Below, piece after piece: positions 21,664-31,338 of a stretch of 64,000 nt of DNA (positions are counted from its first letter, which is position 1; every line of letters begins with the position of its first letter). This stretch comes from Streptomyces iconiensis (lineage in GTDB: Bacteria > Actinomycetota > Actinomycetes > Streptomycetales > Streptomycetaceae). Location of the stretch: NCBI RefSeq assembly GCF_028657195.3, contig NZ_JANCPR020000008.1, forward strand, positions 186,001-250,000. The letters are read 5' to 3'. The position numbers and the translations under genes were made by a program. Under the pieces are notes generated by a model. That model worked only from the letters and a program-made list of their open reading frames with translations, searched no databases and was not told the DNA's origin.

Positions 21664-22302
21664 ATGAACGAGACATCTTCTCGGCGCCGTGCGCCTGCCA
21701 TGGACCCCGACCAGCGTCGGGCAATGATCATCACAGCGGCACTGCCGCTCGTCGTCGAGTACGGCGCCTCGGTGACCACCGCGAAGATCGCGAGGGCGGC
21801 CGGAATCGGGGAGGGCACGATCTTCCGGGTCTTCCCCGACAAGGACGCGGTGCTCCAGGCGTGCATGGAGGAGGTGTTGCGGCCCGACGACACCGTTGCG
21901 CTCCTGGAGGCCATCTCGGTGGACCAGCCGCTGTCCGGCCGGCTCATAGAGGCGGCCGAGGTGATGCGCGGCCGGATGCACCGGATAGGGGATGTCGCCG
22001 GGGCGCTCGCCGCTACGGGCAAGCTCACGCGAGGGGCACCCCCCGGCCCCGACTCCGGTACCGACGCCGACCCCGACGCGGCGGCCCGGCAGCGTGAGGC
22101 CAGTCTCGCAGCGCCCAGGGCCGTGCTGGCAGCGCTCTTCGAGCCCGAGCGGGACAGGCTGCGGCTGGCGCCCGAACGGCTCGCCGACGCCTTCCACTTG
22201 CTGCTGATGAGCGCCGGACGGATGGGCGCCCCCGACCCGTTGGAGAACGCCGAACTCGTCGACCTGTTCCTGCACGGAGCTGTTGTCGGAGACGCTGAAT
22301 GA
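21664..22302 (+). CDS. TetR-family transcriptional repressor
   Basis: A 212-residue regulator. The N-terminal HTH (about residues 16-62) shows ITAALPLVVEYGASVTTAKI and AGIGEGTIFRVFPDKDAVLQA; the remainder is the helical ligand-binding and dimer domain with a Pro/Asp-rich loop (GAPPGPDSGTDADPD). ATG 21664 is preferred over 21655 because the -10 box and operator place transcription initiation there. No obvious target gene other than itself adjoins it: the neighbours are the divergent TIR operon and priA. Ligand unknown. Confidence 0.9.
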   Translation: MNETSSRRRAPAMDPDQRRAMIITAALPLVVEYGASVTTAKIARAAGIGEGTIFRVFPDKDAVLQACMEEVLRPDDTVALLEAISVDQPLSGRLIEAAEVMRGRMHRIGDVAGALAATGKLTRGAPPGPDSGTDADPDAAARQREASLAAPRAVLAALFEPERDRLRLAPERLADAFHLLLMSAGRMGAPDPLENAELVDLFLHGAVVGDAE

Positions 22303-22534
22303 GCGAACGGGCCGAGCCGTACGACGCGCTCACGCGCGGCAGCCGGCGCCTTGTCACGTTAGCGCCTCGCCGGTCTGCCGGCGCTCGGTGCGCTGCTTGT
22401 GACGCGGGGCGTCACCGCGCCGACGCCGGCAGGCCGTACGGCGGTGGCCGGCGGGCGCCCCGGGAGCCGGGAGCCGCACGGTGGAGGGCGGGTGAGCGTG
22501 GGGAGCGCACGCGCGGCCTGTCGTACCCGTCTGC

Positions 22535-22540
22535 TAAGAC
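22535..22540 (+). promoter_or_regulatory. -10 box directly before priA
   Basis: TAAGAC ends 7 bases before GTG 22548, and no ribosome site lies between. It predicts a leaderless priA mRNA. The 245 bases between the TetR gene and this point show nothing else recognisable. Confidence 0.5.
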
Positions 22541-22547
22541 TGGGGCT

Positions 22548-24722
22548 GTGAGCAGGGACGACGACGAACGGCGGGAGCCGGAGGGGCGGGCTGCCGAGGT
22601 GCCCGAGCAGCTCGCGCTGATCCGGGAGACCGTGCGCGAGCACAAGGAGCGGCAGGCTCCCAAGGCCAGGCCCCGGACCTGGCGCGGGGCCGAGCTGGCC
22701 GCCACGCTGCCCGTGGCGCGGGTGCTCGTCGACAAGGGCCTGGTCCATCTCGACCGGTACTTCGACTACGCGGTCCCCGCGGCCATGGACGAGGAGGCGC
22801 AGCCCGGTGTCCGGGTCAGGGTGCGGTTCGGGGCGGGGGAGCGTGAGGGGCGCCGCGAGGGCGGAAAGCTCATCAACGGGTTCATCGTCGAGCGCCGTGC
22901 CGACAGCGACTTCACCGGCAGACTCGCCCCCCTCGCCCAGGTGCTGTCGCCCGAGCCCGTGCTCGGACCTGAACTGCTCCAGCTGTGCCGCGCGGTGGCC
23001 GACCGCTACGCGGGCTCGCTCGCCGATGTCGTCCAGCTGGCCGTGCCTCCCAGGATGGCCAGGGCCGAGAAGAAGCCCTCACCCCGCCGGCCCCCGGCGC
23101 CCCGGGCCCCGGAGCCCGGCGGCTGGGAGCGGTACGAACAGGGGCCCGCCTTCCTGCAGGCGCTCGCGGGGAAGGACACGCCCCGGGCCGTGTGGACCGC
23201 GTTGCCGGGCGCGGGGGACTGGGCCGACGAGCTGGCCAGAGCCCTCGCCGCCACCCTCGCCTCCGGGCGTGGAGCGCTCGCCGTACTGCCCGACGGGCGT
23301 GCGGCGGCCCGGGTGGACGCCGCGCTCACCGCGCACGTCGGCGAGGGCCAGCATGTGCTGCTCACAGCGGACTCAGGCCCAGAACAGCGCTACCGCCGCT
23401 GGCTCGCCGTCAGCAGAGGCGCCGTGCGCGCCGTGGTCGGCACCCGCGCGGCGATGTTCGCGCCCGTGGCCAAACTGGGCCTCGCCGCCATCTGGGACGA
23501 CGGCGACTCCAGCCACAGCGACGACCACGCGCCCCAGCCGCACGCACGCGAAGTCCTGCTCCAGCGCGCCGTCACCGAGCGCGCGGCCTTCCTGCTGGGT
23601 GCGCACGGCTGCACGGTCGAGGCGGCGCAGCTGGTCGAGTCGGGCTTCGCACACCCGCTGGCTGCCGAGCGCGCCACCGTCCGCACCGTGGCCCCCCTGG
23701 TCCGTACGGTCGGGGACCGCGACGAGGAGCGCGACGAGGCGGCACGCAGCGCCCGGCTGCCCACCCTCGCCTGGCGTGCGGCGCGCGACGGCCTGGAGCG
23801 CGGGCCGGTACTCGTACAGGTGCCCCGCCGTGGGTACGTGCCACGGCTCGCCTGCGCGCGCTGCCGCGAGCCCGCCCGTTGCGCACACTGCGCCGGCCCC
23901 CTGGAAGCCGCAGGTGAGGGCGCCGAGCTGCGCTGTGGCTGGTGCGCGCGCGAGGCGCCCGACTGGCACTGCTCCTTGTGCGGCGGCGCCCGGCTGCGGG
24001 GCAGCGTCTTCGGCGCCCGGCGTACGGCGGAGGAACTGGGCCGCGCCTTCCCCACCGTGCCCGTCCGCACCTCAGGTGGCGAGCACGTGCTGGACTCCGT
24101 GCCGGGCAGGCCGGCGCTTGTGGTGTCCACACCGGGCGCCGAACCGGTGCCGGAGGGCGGAGAGGGTTACGCGGCGGCGCTGCTCCTGGACGGCTGGGCG
24201 CTGCTGGGACGGCCCGATCTGCGCGCGGGCGAAGAGGCGTTGCGCCGCTGGCTGGGCGCTGCCTCGCTGGTGCGCGGACAGGGGGAGGGCGGCAGTGTGG
24301 TGATCGTCGCCGAGGAGACGCTGCGCCCGGTGCAGGCGCTGGTCCGCTGGGACCCCGTGGGGCACGCGATGCGGGAGTTGGCCGACCGTGCGGAGCTGGG
24401 CTTTCCCCCCGTCTCCAGAATGGCGGCCGTCAGCGGCCCTCCCGAGGCCGTGACGGGGCTGCTGGACGCGGCGGGCGAGGCCGGACTCCCGGAGCACACC
24501 GAGGTGTTGGGCCCCGTTCCCCTGCCCGCCACCGAGCGCGGCCGACCACGCAGAACCGGTGCTCCGCCGCCCGGCGAGCAGTGGGAACGGGCACTGGTCC
24601 GTGTGCCCCGGGGCAGCGGCGCGGCGTTGGCTGCGGCGCTGAAGACCGCACAGGTACGCAGGCTCACAGGCCGCGAAGGGCCCGTGGCGCACATCCGTAT
24701 CGATCCGCCGGACATCGGCTGA
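22548..24722 (+). CDS. priA: Replication restart protein PriA, helicase motifs absent
   Basis: A 724-residue actinobacterial PriA. The N-terminal 3'-DNA-binding domain begins VARVLVDKGLVHLDRYFDYAVP (about residues 60-80). The zinc-binding region has CARC, CAHC, CGWC and CSLCGG pairs (about 435-485). The Walker A GxxGxGKT and DEAH-type boxes expected of PriA are absent; the equivalent region reads LAATLASGRGALAVLPDG. This loss is typical of streptomycete and mycobacterial PriA and implies a loader without helicase activity. GTG 22548 is chosen because TAAGAC (22535-22540) lies 7 bases upstream; the frame is open to 22299 but non-homologous. Confidence 0.93.
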   Translation: MSRDDDERREPEGRAAEVPEQLALIRETVREHKERQAPKARPRTWRGAELAATLPVARVLVDKGLVHLDRYFDYAVPAAMDEEAQPGVRVRVRFGAGEREGRREGGKLINGFIVERRADSDFTGRLAPLAQVLSPEPVLGPELLQLCRAVADRYAGSLADVVQLAVPPRMARAEKKPSPRRPPAPRAPEPGGWERYEQGPAFLQALAGKDTPRAVWTALPGAGDWADELARALAATLASGRGALAVLPDGRAAARVDAALTAHVGEGQHVLLTADSGPEQRYRRWLAVSRGAVRAVVGTRAAMFAPVAKLGLAAIWDDGDSSHSDDHAPQPHAREVLLQRAVTERAAFLLGAHGCTVEAAQLVESGFAHPLAAERATVRTVAPLVRTVGDRDEERDEAARSARLPTLAWRAARDGLERGPVLVQVPRRGYVPRLACARCREPARCAHCAGPLEAAGEGAELRCGWCAREAPDWHCSLCGGARLRGSVFGARRTAEELGRAFPTVPVRTSGGEHVLDSVPGRPALVVSTPGAEPVPEGGEGYAAALLLDGWALLGRPDLRAGEEALRRWLGAASLVRGQGEGGSVVIVAEETLRPVQALVRWDPVGHAMRELADRAELGFPPVSRMAAVSGPPEAVTGLLDAAGEAGLPEHTEVLGPVPLPATERGRPRRTGAPPPGEQWERALVRVPRGSGAALAAALKTAQVRRLTGREGPVAHIRIDPPDIG

Positions 24723-24813
24723 ACGTGCCGCGTGGCAGCGGCACTTGTCTGCGGCGCCCCCACCGCGCCCCCGAGCCGTTCCCCGCTGCCCGTACTGTCT
24801 TGCCGCGCGTCGT

Positions 24814-24841
24814 CGCTTGCCGCTTGCCGCTTGCCGCTCGC
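24814..24841. repeat. 7-bp tandem repeat in the priA downstream spacer
   Basis: CGCTTGC is repeated three times exactly, with a fourth imperfect copy (CGCTCGC). The rest of the 386-base spacer 24723-25108 holds no gene: it is low-complexity, with further short TCGTCGCACGTCGCACGT-like repetition. Confidence 0.7.
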
Positions 24842-24989
24842 CTCTCGTCCCTCGTCGCACGTCGCACGTGCCTTGTGTCGCCGTGCCTTGGGACTCAGGG
24901 GGTGGGCCGTCTGTGTGCAGGGCCCCGTCTGCGTATAGGGCCGTTGCGTACAGGGATGGGCTTCGTGCCGGGATGGCTGCGTACAGCGT

Positions 24990-25026
24990 GCTGCCCGGCG
25001 CGAAGTAGGCACCGGGCAGCGGTTTT
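24990..25026. terminator. Hairpin between convergent priA and the HTH gene
   Basis: GCTGCCCGG (24990-24998) pairs with CCGGGCAGC (25012-25020) across a 13-base loop and is followed by GGTTTTC. It lies between converging genes and could terminate the priA transcript. Confidence 0.5.
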
Positions 25027-25108
25027 CACCTGTTGGGGGGGCGGGATCCGGGGCGGGGTCGGCGTGGGCTGAGCGAGCCGGGAAGGAGCGGAGGAGCCTG
25101 TGCGGGGT

Positions 25109-25681
25109 TCAGCCGTTGCGGGGGCCGGGGAAGGCGCCGGGGCGTGAGTCGTGGGTGGGGGCGGATTGCGGCTGCTGCGGCGGGATGGAACGGGCGGCGG
25201 GCACGGCAGCCGCCGGCCTGGGTGCCCCCTGGACGACCGGAACGGGGCGCTGTGGCGTGCCGGTTACGGAGGGCTCCTGGGGACGTGCGGGTGCCGCCGT
25301 GGTCTCGGGTGACTCGGCGGCGCCGCGCGCGGTACCGCGCCGCGAACCGTACCTGCGGTGCACCGCCTGCTTGGTGACGCCCAGCGCCGAGCCGACCGCG
25401 TCCCAGGAGAAGCCCAGCGAGCGGTCGAAGTCCACCGCGGCTGTCACGAGGGTCTCGACGCTGTCGCGTAGTTCCTGAGCGAGCCTGACGGTCGGGGCGG
25501 GGGCGCGGCCGTAGACGACGAAGCCCGCTGACGGGCCGGTGCGCCGCGGGCGGTAGACGTTTCCGAGCTGCGCTGTGAGGGTGCGCAGTGCGTCCACCTG
25601 CCGGCGGACCCGCTCGATGTCCCGTACCAGAAGATGCAGGCTGGCCCGCGCCTGGGCGTCGTGGGTTGCGTGGTCGGCCAT
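25109..25681 (-). CDS. Conserved HTH protein of unknown function
   Basis: A 190-residue protein. The N-terminal two-thirds are helical (coiled-coil-like around residues 12-40, [19 protein letters not shown]). An HTH follows at about residues 92-112 ([21 protein letters not shown]), of the MarR/sigma-4-like type used for DNA binding. The C-terminal 75 residues are Pro/Ala/Gln-rich and disordered. ATG 25681 (GGCTTTTTC upstream, weak site) is preferred to the longer frame starting at 25759. Proteins with the QAVHRRYG helix are common and uncharacterised in Streptomyces. Confidence 0.8.
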   Translation of the reverse strand: MADHATHDAQARASLHLLVRDIERVRRQVDALRTLTAQLGNVYRPRRTGPSAGFVVYGRAPAPTVRLAQELRDSVETLVTAAVDFDRSLGFSWDAVGSALGVTKQAVHRRYGSRRGTARGAAESPETTAAPARPQEPSVTGTPQRPVPVVQGAPRPAAAVPAARSIPPQQPQSAPTHDSRPGAFPGPRNG

Positions 25682-25996
25682 GAAAAAGCCTCTCGAACCG
25701 GCTGAAAAGGGCTGTTTGAGCTGTTGTTCGGGGATATGCGGAACCAGGCCGCTGAGCACGCTGAGCGATGCCCGATTCGGTCAATCTGACTTGACCAACG
25801 CCATAACGGTCGCTCTGGTCACGCTGCGGGGGCGCGGAAACGGCGATCGGAGGGCGCGCAGGTGTGCGTACGCCCCCTCGGGCGGGAGCCGCGCGCTGAC
25901 CGTAAACTGGCTGCCTTTCCGCTCGTTTCCCGCCACTTGTCTCTCTGACACTCCGTCCATTTCACCCGCTCGTGCGTGAGAGGTAGTTCGCCACTG
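25682..25996. other. Divergent promoter region between the HTH gene and fmt
   Basis: The 315-base spacer has no gene. TAAACT at 25903-25908 is a candidate fmt -10 box, giving a leader of about 85 bases. Nothing else structured was recognised. Confidence 0.4.
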
Positions 25997-26953
25997 ATGA
26001 GGCTCGTCTTCGCAGGTACCCCCGAGGTCGCCGTCCCCGCCCTCGACACCCTGATCGCCTCGGACCGGCACGAGGTCGTCGCCGTCGTCACCCGGCCCGA
26101 CGCGCGCGCCGGGCGCGGGCGGCACCTGGTGCCTAGCCCTGTCGCGCAACGTGCGGCCGAAGAGGGCATCGAGGTGCTGCAGCCCAAGCGCCCCAAGGAC
26201 GAGGACTTCCTTGTCCGGCTCCGCGAGATCGGACCCGACTGCTGCCCCGTTGTCGCCTACGGCGCGCTGCTGCCCCGCGTCGCGCTCGACGTACCGGCCA
26301 ACGGGTGGGTCAATCTGCACTTCTCGCTGCTGCCCGCCTGGCGTGGTGCGGCGCCCGTGCAGCACGCGCTGCTCGCGGGTGACGAGGTGGCGGGAGCCTC
26401 CACCTTCCTCATCGAGGAGGGAATGGACTCCGGCCCCGTCTACGGCGTCGTCACCGAGGACGTACGTCCCACCGACACCAGCGGCGACCTGCTCACGCGG
26501 CTCGCCTTCGCGGGCGCCGGGCTGCTGGCCGCCACGATGGACGGCATCGAGGACGGCAGCCTTGAGGCGGTTCAGCAGCCGGCCGACGGGGTGTCGCTCG
26601 CGCCGAAGATCAACGTCGAGGACGCGCGCATCGACTGGACTGCTCCCGCACTCCGTGTCGACCGCGTGGTGCGCGCCTGCTCGCCCGCACCCGGCGCGTG
26701 GACCGTCTTCCGCGACGAACGGCTCAAGGTGCGGTCCGTCGGACTCGGCAAGGGGGAAGTCCCCGTCGGCCCGGGGGAGGGGGAGGTCTCTCTGGAGCCC
26801 GGTGAGCTGCTTGTCGGGAAGAAGTCCGTGTGGGTGGGGACCGGTTCGCATCCCGTCGAGCTGGAGTGGGTGCAGCCACAGGGCAAGAAGCCCATGCGGG
26901 CCGCGGACTGGGCCCGCGGCTCGCGGATCGGGGCGGGCGAACACGTGCGGTAG
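25997..26953 (+). CDS. fmt: Methionyl-tRNA formyltransferase
   Basis: Formylates initiator Met-tRNA. The 318-residue protein begins [16 protein letters not shown]. It has the formyl-transfer motif [19 protein letters not shown] (about 110-128), a DSGPVYG segment, and the C-terminal OB-like tRNA-binding domain ([11 protein letters not shown] onward). ATG 25997 is preferred over GTG 25976 by family alignment. Residues near 255-275 ([22 protein letters not shown]) are a small Gly/Glu repeat-like insertion. It is followed by rsmB in the conserved order, but with a long 423-base spacer. Confidence 0.96.
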   Translation: MRLVFAGTPEVAVPALDTLIASDRHEVVAVVTRPDARAGRGRHLVPSPVAQRAAEEGIEVLQPKRPKDEDFLVRLREIGPDCCPVVAYGALLPRVALDVPANGWVNLHFSLLPAWRGAAPVQHALLAGDEVAGASTFLIEEGMDSGPVYGVVTEDVRPTDTSGDLLTRLAFAGAGLLAATMDGIEDGSLEAVQQPADGVSLAPKINVEDARIDWTAPALRVDRVVRACSPAPGAWTVFRDERLKVRSVGLGKGEVPVGPGEGEVSLEPGELLVGKKSVWVGTGSHPVELEWVQPQGKKPMRAADWARGSRIGAGEHVR

Positions 26954-27376
26954 CCCTTGCGGGCGGCTTCCTCGCTTGGTGTTGCGGGGTCCGTCGTGGT
27001 CGCCCCGTTGTGGTCGCCGCGGCGCCTCTTCATTTCGCCATTTCGCCAGGACGCCGGTGTTTTTTTCCTGGATTTCCGATCTTTCCGCCTCAATGGCGGG
27101 ATGTTGTATGACGGGGTATCGCGGGTTCCGGCGGCGTGGACTCACCGGTAGCGGTGGGTCCGGCACCGCCGGTCACGTCGTGTGGGGTGTTCGCCGTCGC
27201 GGCCGAGAAGGGGCGTGCTCGCCGTCTGCTGCGGGGAGGGGGCGTGCTCGCCGTCCCGGTGGGAGAGGGCGTGGGTGGTGGGTGCTGGGGGTGTCTGGCC
27301 GTGGGGGGCTTGGGGTGGCGGGGGACGTAGGGTGGGGCTTCGTCCCCCTTTTCTCTTCAGCGGAGCACCTTCAGAC
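26954..27376. other. Long spacer between fmt and rsmB with decayed repeats
   Basis: No gene is supported. A T-run (about 27058-27064) follows a weak CGCC/GGCG hairpin and might terminate fmt. From about 27186 the sequence carries the near-repeats GTTCGCCGTCGCGG..AGAAGGGG, GTGCTCGCCGTCTGCTGCGG and GTGCTCGCCGTCCCGGTGGG. Their TCGCCGT(T/C)GCGG(C) core resembles the repeat field near bldD, so they could be members of one dispersed family. Confidence 0.5.
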
Positions 27377-28813
27377 GTGAGTACCCGTCCCCGCCAGGGC
27401 GCGAAGCCCTACCGGCGTCCCCGTAAGGACCCCGTCCGCGTTCTCGCCTTCGAGGCGTTGCGGGCCGTGGACGAGCGGGACGCGTACGCCAACCTCGTGC
27501 TGCCGCCGCTGCTGCGCAAGGCGCGGGAGAAGGAACCGGAGAAGGGCGGGATCGACGCGCGGGACGCCGCGCTCGCGACCGAGCTGGTCTACGGGACGCT
27601 GCGCGGACAGGGAACGTACGACGCGATCATCTCCGAGTGCGTCGACCGGCCGCTGCGCGAGGTGGACCCGCCGGTGCTGGACGTACTCGCGCTCGGCGCG
27701 CACCAGTTGCTCGGCACCCGTATCCCCGGGCATGCGGCGGTCAGCGCGACCGTCGAGCTGGCGCGGGTGGTGCTGGGGGACGGGCGTGCGAAGTTCGTGA
27801 ACGCGGTGCTGCGCAAGATCTCGGCCGATGACCTGGAGGGCTGGCTGGAGCGGATCGCACCGCCCTACGACGAGGACGCCGAGGAACATCTCGCGCTGCG
27901 CAACTCCCATCCGCGCTGGATCGTCTCCGCGCTGTGGGACGCGCTCGGCGGCGGGCGCCGGGGCATCACCGAGCTGCTGGAGGCCGACAACGCGCGGCCC
28001 GAGGTCACCCTCGTCGCGCGTCCCGGACGTTCGACGGCCGAGGAGTTGCTGACCGGCGAGGCGGAGCCTGGCCGCTGGTCGCCCTACGCCGTGCGGCTCG
28101 CCGAGGGCGGTGAGCCCGGCGCGCTCGACGCCGTCCGGGAAGGCAGGGCGGGGGTGCAGGACGAGGGCAGCCAGCTTGTGGCGCTCGCGCTCGCACACGC
28201 TCCCGTCGAGGGCTCCGACGCCCGCTGGCTCGACACCTGTGCGGGGCCGGGCGGCAAGGCGGCGCTGCTCGGGGCGCTCGCGGCCGAGCGGGGCGCCGCG
28301 CTGCTGGCGGCGGAGAAGCAGCCGCACAGGGCCAGGCTGGTGGCCCGTTCGCTGGAGGGCAACCCTGGCCCGTACGCGGTCGTGGCCGCCGACGGCACCC
28401 GGCCGGCCTGGGCACCGGGCAGCTTCGACCGGGTGATCGCCGATGTGCCCTGCACCGGGCTCGGGGCGCTGCGCCGCAGGCCCGAGGCGCGCTGGCGGCG
28501 CAGGCCCGAGGACCTGGCGGGGTTCGCTCCGCTGCAGCGCGGACTGCTGCGTGAGGCGCTGAACGCGGCGCGCGTCGGCGGGGTCGTCGCGTATGTGACC
28601 TGTTCACCGCATCCGGCCGAGACCCGCGCCGTCGTGGACGACGTACTCAAGGCCGCTGGCAAGGAAGCGGGAGGGGCAGCGGCCGAACTGATCGACGCGC
28701 GCCCGCTGCTGCCCGGCGTCACCGAGCTCGGCGAAGGCCCCGACATTCAACTCTGGCCCCATCTGCACGGCACGGACGCGATGTACCTCGCGATGCTGCG
28801 CCGTACCGCCTGA
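27377..28813 (+). CDS. rsmB: 16S rRNA m5C967 methyltransferase RsmB (Sun/Fmu)
   Basis: A 478-residue SAM-dependent RNA methyltransferase. The N-terminal NusB-like domain (about 20-160) has PVRVLAFEALRAVDERDAYA. The catalytic domain has the SAM motif DTCAGPGGKAALLGAL, the motif IV Cys in VIADVPCTGLGALRR, and the nucleophile motif VTCSPHPAET. GTG 27377 gives an N-terminus STRPRQGAKPYRRPRKDPVRV; upstream in-frame sequence is spacer repeat. rpe follows after 33 bases. Confidence 0.95.
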   Translation: MSTRPRQGAKPYRRPRKDPVRVLAFEALRAVDERDAYANLVLPPLLRKAREKEPEKGGIDARDAALATELVYGTLRGQGTYDAIISECVDRPLREVDPPVLDVLALGAHQLLGTRIPGHAAVSATVELARVVLGDGRAKFVNAVLRKISADDLEGWLERIAPPYDEDAEEHLALRNSHPRWIVSALWDALGGGRRGITELLEADNARPEVTLVARPGRSTAEELLTGEAEPGRWSPYAVRLAEGGEPGALDAVREGRAGVQDEGSQLVALALAHAPVEGSDARWLDTCAGPGGKAALLGALAAERGAALLAAEKQPHRARLVARSLEGNPGPYAVVAADGTRPAWAPGSFDRVIADVPCTGLGALRRRPEARWRRRPEDLAGFAPLQRGLLREALNAARVGGVVAYVTCSPHPAETRAVVDDVLKAAGKEAGGAAAELIDARPLLPGVTELGEGPDIQLWPHLHGTDAMYLAMLRRTA

Positions 28814-28834
28814 TCACACCGTCCGCCCACACGA

Positions 28835-28840
28835 GATACT
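28835..28840 (+). promoter_or_regulatory. -10 box directly before rpe
   Basis: GATACT lies exactly 6 bases before the rpe ATG (28847). With TGATCA 18 bases upstream as a weak -35, it predicts a leaderless rpe transcript independent of rsmB. Confidence 0.5.
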
Positions 28841-28846
28841 GGACCC

Positions 28847-29530
28847 ATGGCTCAGATCAACCCCAGCATTCTGTCCGCCGACTTCGCCCGCCTCGCCGAG
28901 GAGGCGAAGGCGGTGGACGGCGCCGACTGGCTCCACGTCGACGTGATGGACAACCACTTCGTCCCGAACCTGACCCTCGGCACCCCCGTGGTGGAGTCGT
29001 TGAGCAGGGTCACGGACACCCCGCTGGACTGCCACTTGATGATCGAGGAGCCGGACCGCTGGGCGCCCGCCTACGTCGAGGCCGGCGCGGGGTCCGTCAC
29101 CTTCCACGCCGAGGCCGCCGCCGCACCTGTGCGGCTGGCCCGTGAGATCAGGGCCAAGGGGGCGCGCGCCTCGATGGCGCTCAAGCCCGCCACCCCCATC
29201 GAGCCCTACGAGGACCTGCTGCCCGAGCTGGACATGCTGCTGGTCATGACGGTGGAGCCGGGCTTCGGCGGACAGGCGTTCCTCGACATCATGCTGCCGA
29301 AGATCCGCAGGACCCGGCAGCTCATCGAGAAGCACGGACTCCAGATGTGGCTCCAGGTCGACGGCGGCGTCTCGGCCTCCACGATCGAACGGTGCGCCGA
29401 GGCCGGCGCCGATGTCTTCGTCGCGGGGTCGGCCGTGTACGGGGCCGACGACCCGGCAGCGGCGGTGCGGGCACTGCGTGAGCAGGCCAGGTCCGCTGAG
29501 AAGAAGGCACACGGGAGCTGCGCCGGCTGA
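28847..29530 (+). CDS. rpe: Ribulose-phosphate 3-epimerase
   Basis: Interconverts ribulose-5-P and xylulose-5-P in the pentose phosphate pathway. The 227-residue TIM barrel has [11 protein letters not shown] (N-terminal Ser/Asp), [17 protein letters not shown] with metal-binding His/Asp, [11 protein letters not shown], and [12 protein letters not shown] near the C-terminal phosphate site. Start ATG 28847. It precedes a sugar-phosphate-type regulator. Confidence 0.97.
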   Translation: MAQINPSILSADFARLAEEAKAVDGADWLHVDVMDNHFVPNLTLGTPVVESLSRVTDTPLDCHLMIEEPDRWAPAYVEAGAGSVTFHAEAAAAPVRLAREIRAKGARASMALKPATPIEPYEDLLPELDMLLVMTVEPGFGGQAFLDIMLPKIRRTRQLIEKHGLQMWLQVDGGVSASTIERCAEAGADVFVAGSAVYGADDPAAAVRALREQARSAEKKAHGSCAG

Positions 29531-29625
29531 GGGATGAGCGAGCCCGGTTCCGGGTGGCGGCGGATCTGCAAGGATGAACGCGCAGCGCAAAAGCGCCAAC
29601 AGCGCGGAAACGGCAAGACAGTGAG

Positions 29626-30672
29626 GTGAGTGCGGTGTCGTCGGGGCGAGCCACGCGAATGGGACCCGCCGAACTCATGCAAGCTGCGGCGATGGCCCGC
29701 CGCTTCTATCTGGAGGGCAAGTCCAAGATCCAGATTGCCGATGAGTTCGGTGTCAGCCGCTTCAAGGTGGCCAGGGTCCTGGAGACCGCACTCGAACGGG
29801 ACCTGGTGCGGATCGAGATCCGGGTCCCCTCCGAGCTGGACGCCGAGCGCTCCGACGCGCTCCGCGCCCGCTTCGGGCTGCGGCACGCCGTCGTCGTGGA
29901 GTCGCCCACCGAGGCGGTCGACGACGCGGCCGACCCCGAGAACCTGGGCGAGGTGGCGGCCGACCTCCTCGGCGAGCTGGTCACCGACGGCGATGTGCTC
30001 GGGCTCGCCTGGGGCCGCTCCACCATCCATATGGCCACCGCGCTGCGCCAGTTGCCGCCGTGCACCGTCGTCCAGCTCACGGGCGTCTACGACGCGGGAA
30101 CGGCCGACAGAGGCTCTGTGGAAGCGGTACGCCGCGCCGCCGAGGTCGCCGGGGGAGAGGCGCACCCCATCTACGCGCCCATGCTGCTGCCGGACAGCGC
30201 CACGGCCGCCGCGCTGCGGAGCCAGACCGGGATCGCCCGCGCCTTCGAGTACTTCGACAAGGTCACGGTCGCCGCCGTCTCCATCGGCTCCTGGGAGACG
30301 GGCATCTCCACCGTGCACGACATGATCAGCACCGAGGAGCGCGACCACTACTCCTCGCTGGGTGTCGCCGCCGAGATGTCGGCCCACCTCTTCGACGTCA
30401 ACGGCCGGCGCATCGGCCGGGACCTCGGTGAGCGCTGCATCACCGTCGAGGCCGAGCGGCTGCGCCGTATCCCCGAGGTGGTGGCCATCGCCGGCGGGCA
30501 GCGCAAGGCAGCCGCCATCGGCGCCGTGCTCCGCTCCGGGCTCGTCACCAGCCTGGTGACCGACACGGCAGCGGCAGACTGGCTGCTCAACGAGGAAGAA
30601 CCGGGCCCCCGTCCGGCGTTGGAACGTACGGACCCGGACCTCACCGACGTTGCCGGGACAGACAGCTCGTAG
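29626..30672 (+). CDS. SorC/DeoR-type sugar-binding transcriptional regulator
   Basis: A 348-residue regulator. The N-terminal HTH (about 20-60) has ARRFYLEGKSKIQIADEFGV and SRFKVARVLETAL. The C-terminal SorC sugar-binding domain (about 85-320) has VLGLAWGRSTIHMA, QLTGVYDAG, and VAIAGGQRKAAAI near the phosphate site. It probably senses a phosphorylated sugar; adjacency to rpe suggests a pentose-phosphate or sugar-utilisation role (inference). GTG 29626 or GTG 29635 could be the start. Confidence 0.92.
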   Translation: MSAVSSGRATRMGPAELMQAAAMARRFYLEGKSKIQIADEFGVSRFKVARVLETALERDLVRIEIRVPSELDAERSDALRARFGLRHAVVVESPTEAVDDAADPENLGEVAADLLGELVTDGDVLGLAWGRSTIHMATALRQLPPCTVVQLTGVYDAGTADRGSVEAVRRAAEVAGGEAHPIYAPMLLPDSATAAALRSQTGIARAFEYFDKVTVAAVSIGSWETGISTVHDMISTEERDHYSSLGVAAEMSAHLFDVNGRRIGRDLGERCITVEAERLRRIPEVVAIAGGQRKAAAIGAVLRSGLVTSLVTDTAAADWLLNEEEPGPRPALERTDPDLTDVAGTDSS

Positions 30673-30812
30673 CTTCCGGACCGCGGCGCGTGACTGTGCG
30701 CCAAGCGGTCGCGGGCGGGGTGCGTACCGGCATGCGAACAGCGCTACGATGCGTCCGGCCCCGGCCGGGAGGCGGCCGGTCAGCGCACGTACGAGGAGGC
30801 AGGCAGCACGCC

Positions 30813-31289
30813 ATGACGACCAAGAGCACCAAGCTGCCAGGGCTGGGCACGCAGTACGACATCTCCACCCGTACGGGCCGTCACATCTCCGTCGTCACGC
30901 ACCAGGACGGCAGGCGGTTCCTCGGTTTCTACAACGAGGAGGACCCGGACGCCTGTGAGGCGACGGTCCGCCTGGACAGGGACGAGGCCGAGTCCCTCGC
31001 CGAGATCCTCGCCCCGGGTGAGAACCCCAGGCTGGGGACCTGCGAGATGGAGCTGGACCTGGTCACGGTCCGTATCCCGCTGACAGCCCTGTCCCCCTAC
31101 AGCGGCGCCCCGTTGGGCGACACACAGGCCCGCACCCGTACCGGCGCCTCCATCGTCGCCGTACTGCGCCGCACCGGGGCCGTTCCGTCGCCCACTCCCA
31201 GCTTCCGGCTGGAGGCGGGGGACACGCTCGTCGCCGTCGGTACGCGCGAGGGCGTCGACGAACTCACCCGGATCATCTCCGGCACGTGA
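30813..31289 (+). CDS. khtT: K+/H+ antiporter regulatory subunit KhtT-like (TrkA-C)
   Basis: A 158-residue cytoplasmic protein. The N-terminal half begins LPGLGTQYDISTRTG as in KhtT (YhaT). A C-terminal RCK_C/TrkA-C domain (about 72-156) runs from TCEMELDLVTVRIP to EAGDTLVAVGTREGVDELTR, a ligand-binding fold reported to sense cyclic di-AMP and pH in KhtT. ATG 30813 has GAGGAGG upstream. The antiporter gene follows after 49 bases, giving a KhtTU-like system that exports K+ under alkaline or high-K+ conditions. Confidence 0.88.
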   Translation: MTTKSTKLPGLGTQYDISTRTGRHISVVTHQDGRRFLGFYNEEDPDACEATVRLDRDEAESLAEILAPGENPRLGTCEMELDLVTVRIPLTALSPYSGAPLGDTQARTRTGASIVAVLRRTGAVPSPTPSFRLEAGDTLVAVGTREGVDELTRIISGT

Positions 31290-31338
31290 TCGGCGGGCAC
31301 GTGACCGGCATATTCCGGACAACCGAGAAAGGCCACAC

